Under the pieces are notes generated by a model. The model made no database searches, was not told the DNA's origin, and saw only the letters and a list, made by a program, of their open reading frames with translations. A stretch of DNA of 64,000 nucleotides from Cladorhizidae sp. MBARI D1340-BT2 (lineage: Eukaryota; Porifera; Demospongiae; Poecilosclerida; Cladorhizidae): assembly GCA_028752905.1 (NCBI GenBank), contig JAQNBH010000009.1, positions 43,034,509-43,098,508 of the forward strand, in the 5' to 3' direction. Below, piece after piece: positions 39,401 through 52,000 of the stretch (position 1 is the first letter of the stretch; every line of letters begins with the position of its first letter). The position numbers were made by a program, and so were the translations under genes.

Positions 39401-42400
39401 ATCCTCCCTCACTGCTAGACCTCCTCCCTCACTGCTAGACATCCTCCCTCACTGCTAGACCTCCTCCCTCACTGCTAGACCTCCTCCCTCACTGCTAGAC
39501 CTCCTCCCTCACTGCTAGACCTCCTCCCTCACTGCTAGCCCTTCCTCACTGCTAGACATCCTCCCTCACTGCTCCCTCACTGCTAGACCTCCTCCCTCAC
39601 TGCTAGACATCCTCCCTCACTGCTAGACCTCCTCCCTCACTGCTAGACCTCCTCCCTCACTGCTAGACCTCCTCCCTCACTACTAGACCTCCTCCCTCAC
39701 AGATAGAGGTATGATACACCAACTTACAGCTTGAGGCCTTCTAGTTGGAACTAATGTCTGTCCTCCAGCACGATGATGTAATGATATATTAATTATGATC
39801 CCATGTATCGCTCTGCAAAGGAAAGGAGATGGCAGTGCAAGAGGGTGTGTTTCTTTTCTAACAATATCCAAATTTTCAAGACGGTATTTTCATGGTAACT
39901 ATGATGTATGATGTGAAATCAAAGTTTAGTCCCCCTAACAACTGAATGATGGCTGAGGTGCTGACAGCCGTGCTGCACTACACTCTGCCATAACTGAATG
40001 ATGGCTGAGGTGCTGACAGCCGTGCTACACCACCACTCTGCCATAACTGAATGATGGCTGAGGTGCTGATAGCCGTGCTGTACCACACTCTGCCATAACT
40101 GAATGATGGCTGAGGTGCTGACTGCACCAGCACTCTGCCATAACTGAATGATGGCTGAGGTGCTGACAGCCGTGCTGCTCCAGCACTCTGCCATAACTGA
40201 ATGATGGCTGAGGTGCTGACAACCACCATCTGCCAGGATGATTGTGAGAGGGAGGTGAACCTAGCATGGAGAAGCAGTGTGGGCCATGGGCAGCGGGAAT
40301 TGTGAGCAAGTTGGGACGCAAGCATAGTAGAGCTGCTTGGTGTAGACTCTGCCATAGCAGCTAGACTTGAGCTGGCAGAGTCAGGCTGTGAGTGACTGAT
40401 GGAGGTGGCAAAGATCCTGGCTGCTCTTCTGGTGTGTGATGAAGCTTTAGCTTCAGGTAGAGAGTGAAGTGATGACTGTTGGAGGTGGAAGTAAAGATGG
40501 AGTTAAGGTAAAGATCCTGGCTGCTCTTCTGGTGTGTGATGAAGCTTTAGCTAGCTGTATTCATTTGCTTGACAGTCTAGATATTCAGTTTCCCAGATAT
40601 TTCATGAGGACACTATAAATCTCATAGAGCTTTCTTTGTGGTTTTCCCAACATCAGCTAGTAGTACCTACTTAGTTGTGACAAGACTGCAGTTTCCAGAC
40701 TAGCAGTACCTAGTTAGTTGTGACAAGACTGCAGTTTCCAGACTAGCAGTACCTTGTTAGTTGTGACAAGACTGCAGTTTCCGGACTAGCAGTACCTAGT
40801 TAGTTGTGACAAGACTGCAGTTTCCAGACTAGCAGTACCTAGTTAGTTGTGACAAGACTGCAGTTTCCAGACTAGCAGTACCTAGTTAGTTGTGACAAGA
40901 CTGCAGTTTCCGGACTAGCAGTACCTAGTTAGTTGTGACAAGACTGCAGTTTCCGGACTAGCAGTACCTAGTTAGTTGTGACAAGACTGCAGTTTCCAGA
41001 CTAGCAGTACCTAGTTAGTTGTGACAAGACTGACAGTTTCCAGACTAGCAGTACCTAGTTAGTTGTGACAAGACTGCAGTTTCCAGACTAGCAGTACCTT
41101 GTTAGTTGTGACAAGACTGCAGTTTCCAGACTAGCAGTACCTTGTTAGTTGTGACAAGACTGCAGTTTCCAGACTAGCAGTACCTTGTTAGTTGTGACAA
41201 GACTGCAGTTTCCAGACTAGCAGTACCTAGTTAGTTGTGACAAGACTGCAGTTTCCAGACTAGCAGTACCTTGTTAGTTGTGACAAGACTGCAGTTTCCG
41301 GACTAGCAGTACCTAGTTAGTTGTGACAAGACTGCAGTTTCCAGACTAGCAGTACCTTGTTAGTTGTGACAAGACTGCAGTTTCCAGACTAGCAGTACCT
41401 TGTTAGTTGTGACAATGTCTGCAGTTTCAGTTCAAGTGGGAGGAGCAGAGGAATGGACTGTGTTGGTTATAAGTGGCTTCAAAATTGCCGCAACATTGCA
41501 ATTATATTCATATCCCTAGCAGTCACACCTGCTGTGCTAAATTGACCCTCTCATCCTGTCACACTTAGTGTGCACACGCATCTATGGTACACGTCTTTCT
41601 CTCTGAATGTCTGTACTTGTGTGTGTGTGTGTGTGCGCATGTGTGTGTGTGCGTGTGCACGTGTGTGCGTGTGTGTGTGTGTGTGGTGTGCAGCTGGAGG
41701 TGAAACACTGTGTGATCCTGACTGGTACTCCAGTGCAGAACAACCTCTCGGAGGTGAGTGGATGTGTCCCTCATCCAGCATGAGGTAGGCTATTCCATAC
41801 CTTATTTCTGTCTATCTTCCCCCACCCCTCGTCCCCTCATCCTGTCCCCTCCTCCTTCCCCCGGCATTTCCCCCGGCATTTCCCCCCGTGCTCCTTCACA
41901 GCTCTACTCTCTACTCTCATTTGTGGCTCCGAAGAATTTTCCTCTTTCCAGGTTGGCGAGCTTCATCAGTGATTATACTGACATCAAGGGTTAGCGAGAT
42001 CTGAAGGGAGGGAGGAAGCATAGCCAGAACAATGTCCTCACGAATGTGTCTTGCATGTGATCTCTCTGACCATCAGACAAGCAAGTGGTAGCTTCTCTGC
42101 ACAACACTTTGAAGCCATTCCTTCTCCGACGGCTGAAGAGTGAGGTACGTGTGTATGCCGGCTGTAAATGCGTGTATTTACTCGGATCCTATCCCTGATA
42201 AAACACTCCACTGGCGTCTGGCATGGCTGTATCTCCAGGTCTTGTTGAAGTTGCCACTGAAGTCTGAAGTCATCCTATACACAGGCTTGTCTGCCATACA
42301 GAAGAAGCTCTATAAGGCTCTCTTGATGAAGGATCAAGGTGAGTGCCTCATCCCGATCTCCGTTGTCTTGGTGATGAGACGTGGTGTAACTGCATGCCGT

Positions 42401-45400
42401 GCATGTGGCAGACGCCTTTAGCTCATCTGGCAAGAAGACCAGATTGCTGAACATTCTCTGTCAACTTCGCAAGTGCGTTAACCATCCTTACCTCTTTGAT
42501 GGGGTGGAGCCGGAGCCCTTTGAGTTGGGCGAACACATTGTAGAGGCCAGTGGTAAGTATTTGGCATGCACAATAGATGCATAATTTACATGAAGTTGAT
42601 GACGGAAGGGATGGAGGGAGGGAGGGGAGGGAGGGGGGGGGGGGAGGATAGGACAAGAGAAGATATGACTGGGAGGGAATGAGTTAGGGGAGGGGAATAC
42701 TCTCTATGATGGTGACAACCGAAGGATTTGTGAGGGAACTATTGTTGCTATATAGGCAACAACACCATGCGTGCTCTTCACACCATGCGTGCTCTTCACA
42801 CCATGCGTGCTCTTCACACCATGCATGCTCTTCACACCATGCGTGCTCTTCACACCTGTGTGCTCTTCACACCATGCGTGCTCTTCACACCATGCATGCT
42901 CTTCACACCATGCATGCTCTTCACACCATGCATGCTCTTCACACCATGCGTGCTCTTCACACCATGCGTGCTCTTCACACCATGCATGCTCTTCACACCA
43001 TGCATGCTCTTCACACCATATGTGCTCTTAACACCATGCATGCTCTTCACACCATGCGTGCTCTTCACACCACGCATCCTCTTCACACCATGCATGCTCT
43101 TCACACCATGCATGCTCTTCACACCATGCATGCTCTTCACACCACCAGTGCTCTTCACACCATGCGTGCTCTTCACACCATGCGTGCTCTTCACACCATG
43201 CGTGCTCTTCACACCATGCTTGTTCTTCACACCATGCGTGCTCTTCACACCATGCATGCTCCTCACACCATGCGTGCTCTTCACACCATGCGGGATCTTC
43301 ACACCATGCGTGCTCTTCACATCATGCGTGCTCTTCACACCATGTGTGCTCTTCACACCATGCGTACTCTTCACACCATGCATGCTCGTCACACCATGTG
43401 TGCTCTTCACACCATGCGTGCTCTTCACACCATGCATGCTCGTCACACCATGTGTGCTCTTCACACCATGCGTGCTCTTCAGCATTGGATTCTAAATGTT
43501 GAGAACCATGAATATTAACCCTCTTGAAAATATGTATCTGTGTGTGTACGTACGTAGGCATGTGTATGTCTATGACTGAAGTTATCCCGAGAACTTCTTG
43601 TAGGAGACTGTTTGACTATTAAATTATATATACAATGTATATATATATTTTAACGTCAAAAAAGAAAAGGTGAATGCTGCTCTTTTCCCCTATATTTGGT
43701 GTTAATTATTTTAAAATTGCGTGAGCCTACCCTTGTGGTCTGCATTGGTGAGTGCTTCCGTTTGTTTTTTGGCCGATATATAATATATTTTATTGGAAAC
43801 ATTTAGTGTATCTTGATTGCTGAATAAGCCTTCTGGTAGGCAAGTTCTTTCTGCAATGCAATCAAGTTCTGCGTAATATAAGCAGAACGAATGATCCACG
43901 CTCGGTTCTGCTATTTGATTGGTGGAGTCCTCGCTCCTGGGAAACTGTTACTAAGTCCAAAGGAGGTTGTAGCAGATCCTCTACCAAATATTTGATTGGT
44001 GAAATATTTTCCTGTACAACTGTTTTAGCAGTTCTTGAAAGGAGGCTGGGTGCAGTCCACACTAGCAACAAGACATGGCTACATGTGCTGATAGGTATGT
44101 GTACTGTACATGGGTGCAGTCCACACTAGCAACAAGACATGGCTGCATGTGCTGTAGGTATGTGTAGTCTACATGTGCAGTCCACACTAGCAACAAGACA
44201 TGGCTGCAGGTGCAGTCCACACTAGCAACAAGACATGGCTACATGTGCAGTCCACACTAGCAACAAGACATGGCTGCATGTGCTGATAGGTATGTGGTAG
44301 TGTACATGTGCAGTCTACACTAGCAACAAGACATGGCTACATGTGCTGATAGGTATGTGGTAGTGTACATGTGCAGTCTACACTAGCAACAAGACATGGC
44401 TACATGTGCTGATAGGTATGTGGTAGTGCACATGTGCAGTCCACACTAGCAACAAGACATGGCTACATGTGCTGATAGGTATGTGGTAGTGCACATGTGC
44501 AGTCCACACTAGCAACAAGACATGGCTGCATGTGCTGATAGGTATGTGGTAGTGTACAAGTGCAGTCTACACTAGCAACAAGACATGGCTGCATGTGTTG
44601 ATAGGTACATATGTGTAGTGTACTGATGCAATGGATTTCGGCCTCCCCAATCTCTACAGTTAATAATGGTGCTAAAGTCTCACAAGTGTGTTCAAAGTTC
44701 AAAGGTCACCAGAGGTGGCTATTCTAGAACAGTGGTTATTAAACATTTCTCTCTCAAAGAAGGAGCAGCTAGAAAAGGAGAGTGGCCTCTTATCGAGGTT
44801 TAACAATGCCAAAGTTACTTGTAGCCAAAGTGAAGGTACCCCAAAATCTGAGTGCCTGAACTTGCTACAGGTGTCAAAGCAGTTAGAATACAAGTGTGGC
44901 TACACTCTCTACAATGAGTGCTTTCATTAGACCTTAGAAGCAGCACTTGGCCAACAGTGGCTTCATGAATTTCAATTATTTTTCGTAGCAACCCATCGAC
45001 ATAGAACCTAATAATGAAAACACTCTTAGAAACCTCTTGCCACACTGCAATTTAGCACATGGCCATACTTGCAACTAGTCCAGGCACTCAACTTGTGGAA
45101 CCCCCCAACTTTAGATGCATGTGACTTTGGCATGGTTATCCCTATGCAACATTTTTAGTATCAAGAGAGAGCACACTGAGAGATCTATCTTGAGCTATAT
45201 ATCAAGTTCGCACAGTGAAGTGTACAGAATCCAAGGTCGTAAGCATAATATGTTTTTATGGTTTAGCTCCTTCCTCCATGAACAGACTCGGCACAACTTG
45301 AAAATGACCAAATGCGGTGTATTGGGTGTAGTGGAGAGTACCAGCTGCTGGCAGCTGCTAGTGGACTGTATTTACGTTAGCAATTAGCCATCATTTAGCT

Positions 45401-48400
45401 TAGAATTCTTCTTTCACTATGCTACCACTATTTTCAACTTTGGAGGAGGAAGTTGGTGTTTTATAGAAGATAGAAAGTGACAAGTCGTGATTAGTATGCA
45501 CTTAAGACTCGTTATAAACAACATTATTCATGGTGCTGGGTCGTGATTAATATGCACTCCAGTCTTGCTGTAAACATTATTCAGTCTTGCTGTAAACATT
45601 ATTCACGGTGCTGGGTCATGATTAATATGCACTCCAGTCTTGCTGTAAACATTATTCATGATGCTGGGTCATGATTAATATGCACTCCAGTCTTGCTGTA
45701 AACATTATTCACGGTGCTGGGTCGTGATTAATATGCACTCCAGTCTTGCTGTAAACATTATTCATGGTGCTGGGTCGTGATTAATATGCACTCCAGTCTT
45801 GCTGTAGTGCTGGGTCGTGATTAATATGCACTCCAGTCTTGCTGTAAACATTATTCATGGTGCTGGGTCGTGATTAATATGCACTCCAGTCTTGCTGTAA
45901 ACATTATTCATGGTGCTGGGTCGTGATTAATATGCACTCCAGTCTTGCTGTAAACATTATTCATGGTGCTGGGTCGTGATTAATATGCACTCCAGTCTTG
46001 CTGTAAACATTATTCACGGTGCTGGGTCGTGATTAATATGCACTCCAGTCTTGCTGTAAACATTATTCATGGTGCTGGGTCATGATTAATATGCACTCCA
46101 GTCTTGCTGTAAACATTATTCATGGTGCTGGGTCATGATTAATATGCACTCCAGTCTTGCTGTAAACATTATTCATGGTGCTGGGTCATGATTAATATGC
46201 ACTCCAGTCTTGCTGTAAACATTATTCACGGTGCTGGGTCGTGATTAATATGCACTCCAGTCTTGCTGTAAACATTATTCACGGTGCTGGGTCGTGATTA
46301 ATATGCACTCCAGTCTTGCTGTAAACATTATTCATGGTGCTGGGTCATGATTAATATGCACTCCAGTCTTGCTGTAAACATTATTCATGGTGCTGGGTCG
46401 TGATTAATATGCACTCCAGTCTTGCTGTAAACATTATTCATGGTGCTGGGTCATGATTAATATGCACTCCAGTCTTGCTGTAAACATTATTCATGATGCT
46501 GGGTCATGATTAATATGCACTCCAGTCTTGCTGTAAACATTATTCATGGTGCTGGGTCATGATTAATATGCACTCCAGTCTTGCTGTAAACATTATTCAT
46601 GGTGCTGGGTCGTGATTAATATGCACTCCAGTCTTGCTGTAAACATTATTCATGGTGCTGGGTCATGATTAATATGCACTCCAGTCTTGCTGTAAACATT
46701 ATTCACGGTGCTGGGTCGTGATTAATATGCACTCCAGTCTTGCTGTAAACATTATTCATGATGCTGGGTCGTGATTAATATGCACTCCAGTCTTGCTGTA
46801 AACATTATTCATGGTGCTGGGTCGTGATTAATATGCACTCCAGTCTTGCTGTAAACATTATTCATGGTGCTGGGTCGTGATTAATATGCACTCCAGTCTT
46901 GCTGTAAACATTATTCACGGCGCTGGGTCATGATTAATATGCACTCCAGTCTTGCTGTAAACATTATTCACGGTGCTGGGTCGTGATTAATATGCACTCC
47001 AGTCTTGCTGTAAACATTATTCATGGTGCTGGGTCATGATTAATATGCACTCCAGTCTTGCTGTAAACATTATTCATGGTGCTGGGTCGTGATTAATATG
47101 CACTCCAGTCTTGCTGTAAACATTATTCATGGTGCTGGGTCATGATTAATATGCACTCCAGTCTTGCTGTAAACATTATTCACGGTGCTGGGTCGTGATT
47201 AATATGCACTCCAGTCTTGCTGTAAACATTATTCACGGTGCTGGGTCGTGATTAATATGCACTCCAGTCTTGCTGTAAACATTATTCATGGTGCTGGGTC
47301 ATGATTAATATGCACTCCAGTCTTGCTGTAAACATTATTCATGGTGCTGAGTCATGATTAATATGCACTCCAGTCTTGCTGTAAACATTATTCACGGTGC
47401 TGGGTCATGATTAATATGCACTCCAGTCTTGCTGTAAACATTATTCATGGTGCTGGGTCGTGATTAATATGCACTCCAGTCTTGCTGTAAACATTATTCA
47501 TGGTGCTGGGTCGTGATTAATATGCACTCCAGTCTTGCTGTAAACATTATTCATGGTGCTGGGTCATGATTAATATGCACTCCAGTCTTGCTGTAAACAT
47601 TATTCATGGTGCTGGGTCATGATTAATATGCACTCCAGTCTTGCTGTAAACATTATTCATGGTGCTGGGTCGTGATTAATATGCACTCCAGTCTTGCTGT
47701 AAACATTATTCACGGTGCTGGGTCGTGATTAATATGCACTCCAGTCTTGCTGTAAACATTATTCACGGTGCTGGGTCATGATTAATATGCACTCCAGTCT
47801 TGCTGTAAACATTATTCATGGTGCTGGGTCGTGATTAATATGCACTCCAGTCTTGCTGTAAACATTATTCATGGTGCTGGGTCGTGATTAATATGCACTC
47901 CAGTCTTGCTGTAAACATTATTCACGGTGCTGGGTCATGATTAATATGCACTCCAGTCTTGCTGTAAACATTATTCACGGTGCTGGGTCATGATTAATAT
48001 GCACTCCAGTCTTGCTGTAAACATTATTCATGGTGCTGGGTCATCATTATTCATTATTATGCACTTAGTCTCGATAATTCACAGTGTCAAGTCATGATTA
48101 TTATGCACTCAAGTCACGCCCACCTCTAGTGTGACAGACCAAAGAAGAACCATTCTGTATGCAAGTTGAGATGTGATTAGAGATGGGAGGGGGGGGGGTA
48201 GGAAATCCGAGAGGAGAGGGCAAAGGAGACAGGAATGAAGTCAAAGGGCAGAAGAGTCAGTATTTGTGTCTCTCTTTCCTTCAGGGAAGCTGTTTCTTCT
48301 TGACAAAATGCTGAGTCACTTGAAGCTTAAGTAAGTTATGTCAATACATGCAATAGTCATTTGCTTAAGTGGTTGTGATTATTATTGGGTCAGAGGTCAC

Positions 48401-49054
48401 CGTGTACTACTCTTCTCCCAAATGACTCGTATGTTAGATGTCATTCAGGACTATCTAGGGTTCAGAGGTCAGCTGCACTTGTATTACCAGCCAGTTATTA
48501 ACAATTAGGCGTTCACGTATTTTCCTCAGGCTACTCATATGAGCGTCTAGATGGGTCTGTTCGAGGCGAGGAGAGATTTATTGCCATCCAGAATTTCACG
48601 GACAATGAGGAGACATTTATTTTCCTGCTCAGCACCAGGGCTGGGGGTCAAGGGTTAAATCTAGCCTGTGCTGACACGATTGTGTTTATTGACTCTGACT
48701 ACAACCCTCAGAGTGACCTCCAGGCTGCTGCTAGGGCACATCGCATTGGACAGACGCGGTAAGTCAAGCACATCATATCTCTACTTAGCTTCCCTGCTCT
48801 CCATTCTTGTCTCCCCCTCTCCTGCCCTGGCATGATGTTCCCTCCTCTTCCTTCTCATTATCACTGTCTTCTTCCTCCAAACCTCTTCACTCCCCTCAAC
48901 GGAGTCCTCCATCCTCCTTCTCTCCTCCTCTTCCTCCTCTTCCTCCTCTTCCTCCTCTTCCTCCTCCTCTTCCTCTTCCTCCTCTTCCTCCTCTTCTTCC
49001 TCTTCCTCCTCTTCCTCCTCTTCTTCCTCTTCTTCCTCTTCCTCCTCCTCCTCC

Positions 49055-49086
<32 letters not shown>

Positions 49087-52000
49087 TTCCTCCTCCTCTT
49101 CCTCCTCCTCTTCCTCCTCCTCTTCCTCCTCCTCTTCCTCCTCCTCTTCCTCCTCTTCCTCCTCCTCTTCTTCTCCTCCCATCCATTCACATTCATCTGC
49201 CTTCCCCCTCTCCCCACCAGGCCAGTGAAGGTAGTGAGGCTGATAAGCAGAGACACTGTGGAAGAGATTGTGCTACAGCGAGCCCACAGCAAGCTGGATC
49301 TCACCAACATTATCATCGAAGGAGGACAAGTACGTAGGAAATCTTTTATTGTCACTCTTTGTTCAATGACCACACCCACCCATTCACTCTCACACGCCCT
49401 CCCAAGTTCTCAGGGATGGGAGTGGCAAGTGCTGTAGTGGAGGACTCGCTCTCTGACATTCTCAAGTTTGGCCTAGACAATCTCTTACAATCAGACAGCA
49501 GGTGTGAATGCTTGCCGCTTTTCTTGTCGTGTTGACTGACACTCCCTCATCCTTGTTGCCTTGTTGACTGACACTCCCCCATCCTTGTTGCCTTGTTGAT
49601 GGACACTCCCTCATTCTTGTTGTTGTCTTGTTGATGGACACTCCCTCATCCTTGTTGTCTTGTTGATGGACACTCCCTCATTCTTGTTGTTGTCTTGTTG
49701 ATGGACAATCCCTCATCCTTGTTGTCTTGTGACACTCCCCCATCCTTGTTGTTGTCTTGTTGATGGACACTCCCTCAGCCTCATTGTTGTATTGTTGTTG
49801 TCACTGAACTTTCTCACTGCAGCACTATTGTTGATGAAGATCTGGAGAGGTAGGTTGGTTGGTATGTCTCTGCTGTTAAATGTGCGTGGCCAGCATGGTT
49901 AATGGGTGTGGTCTATTTATCTATTGACCTTGGTTCCAGTGAGGGAAGGAAATGGGCGTGGTCTAAATGTAAGGTGGGTGTGTTCTTGATTTTCCTCCAG
50001 TGTCCTTGGTTGCAGCAAGGGAGGGGAGTGGATGGTGGACGCTACTGAGGATCTGGCGGGCAGTCAACAGGTAAAGGGTCACCAGGAAGACGAAGCATTC
50101 CATGGTAAGGCAGCTACATGCATGTTTACATGCATCTGGTCATGTGAGGACATGTATCATGTATTTATGTATATGTTTGTTTGTGTGTATGTATAGACGA
50201 GACATCTTTACCCCAGGGCTACTTTAAAATGGTAGCCGCCCAAAACACACACACACACAAACAAACTAGGATGAATCACTGTTAAAACTCACTGTGGCAG
50301 CTTCCAAGTGACCTAAACAGGTTATGGCCTATTTCAGCTCCAAATAGACTCCCAGCATGGCTTGAATCTTTAGCGAAATCAGTAACCCATTGCAAACTAT
50401 GAATTCCTCCTTCAATCTTATCTTAACCCCTACACATAGCTGAGTACCATAGATCCCTTCTTCATAAGACTCCAAATTGCATCCAGTGACTAATCTCTTC
50501 CTCGAGTCAGTAAAATGCCCATAATTGGTAAAAGGTTGTCAACACAATAAGCATGCTTGTGGGTGTGCAATATTGAACCGCAGCTGAGCTTTTTCATCTA
50601 GCTTCCTCACGTGGTGTGCTAATAGCTGCGACCTTCTGCAGCTGCATTAGTCTAACTAGCAAAGAAGTGAGTTGTCAGAGACTATGCAGAGAATCTCGAG
50701 AAGACGAGTAAAAGCAGGCACAGAGCAATATAACGGCTTGGCCTGACAGAGCAGGTATTGTGCACGGCTCTGTTTGTCTCTGTGGGTAGAGTCAACAATA
50801 ACGAGATATGCTACCTGCTAGTAGACAGCAATGAAAACAACTTGAAATTTTTTCTGGAATGACTCCTTTAAAAAAAAAGGAAACAAGACCACACATGTAG
50901 ACCACAACCAGTTTGATGACCCTTTACCTTTTAACATCTGCAGCGATATACTACCCAGCATAATGATTGATTGTAAATGGTAAAGGGTCATGTAATTGGA
51001 TATGGTCAAAGTTTTTTAGTAAATAAAAACTTTCTTGTACATACGGTACATAAGTCATAAGACCTCACCCATGTTGACCTCATTGACCTTTATACCTTTT
51101 AGAATTATGAAGACCAAATATACTATTAAAAGTGCAGTATAATATTGGTGTGCATTATTTAAAAAAAAGGAAGGGGTCCCATTATTAGCCTTTCTTTTTT
51201 GACCTATTCATTATTATTTTCTTCTCCTCTAGTCAAGAACTTGCTTGGAAACTTCAAAACTAAGCAATCACACACACACAGACACACACACACACACCTG
51301 GTGGATCTCTAGTAGTTGTTGACCTAAATGTTTGGTGAAGGCCGGTGCTGTTAATTATTGCCACATTGACAAGAGTAAGCTCCAACAGACTGTTCAATGA
51401 AAATATGCAGCTGTTGACTTAGCAAAACTGATGACCCTTTACCAATATTTGTGTTAGAGAAACACACGAGTCGTTGCAAGTCATTGGAGGATTTGGAGTT
51501 TTCTGTTCCTGATAAATAGACTTATGATATAAATAGACTTATGATATAAATAGACTTATGATATAAATAGACTTATGATATAAATAGACTTATGATGCTC
51601 TAATTATGGGAGGAGTGACAGGAAAGAGTTGATAGATGGTGAGGGAGACAGAAAACTAATTTCACAGATTTTTTGCTGCTGTTATGGTTTGAAACTAAAA
51701 TAGTCTGAAACTGTTTAGAACAGTAGGAAATTGCCAAAGTGAGCTTTAGCCGAGACTTGAGCTTGTGAGTGTGTGTGTGTGTGTTTATTTGTGTGCACGT
51801 GCGAGCCATCCTCCATTTGGGGGTCAAACCTCCAATATGTGGAGTGCTACATGTAGTACACTCCCTGAAATTCAGTCAGGGCTCCAATTAGGGGGTTGTG
51901 AAGGTGGGTCATTTGCCCCCCCCCCCCTTGCTAGAATCTTCCCCCCCCTTCCGAAACTTAGATATATATTATTAGATATAGGTAATTTATAGGAAATTAA

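Noticed and set aside
38165..41425. CRISPR-like or centromeric satellite reading of the regular arrays
   Set aside because: Units are directly abutting with no unique spacers, and they lie inside introns of a conserved gene with several unrelated units, so they are ordinary intronic minisatellites.
42706..43518. Histidine/cysteine-rich frames (HTMRAL, CVLFTP)
   Set aside because: Six-codon 18-bp minisatellite in a CHD1L intron.
48781..49379. Polyglutamate, polyarginine and polyproline frames
   Set aside because: Translations of a pure pyrimidine intronic tract between CHD1L exons 12 and 13.
50069..50082. GGTAAAGGGTCACC in CHD1L exon 16 as a transposon end like the one near 50979
   Set aside because: It encodes QVKGHQ within a normal in-phase exon. 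The similarity is short and probably chance.
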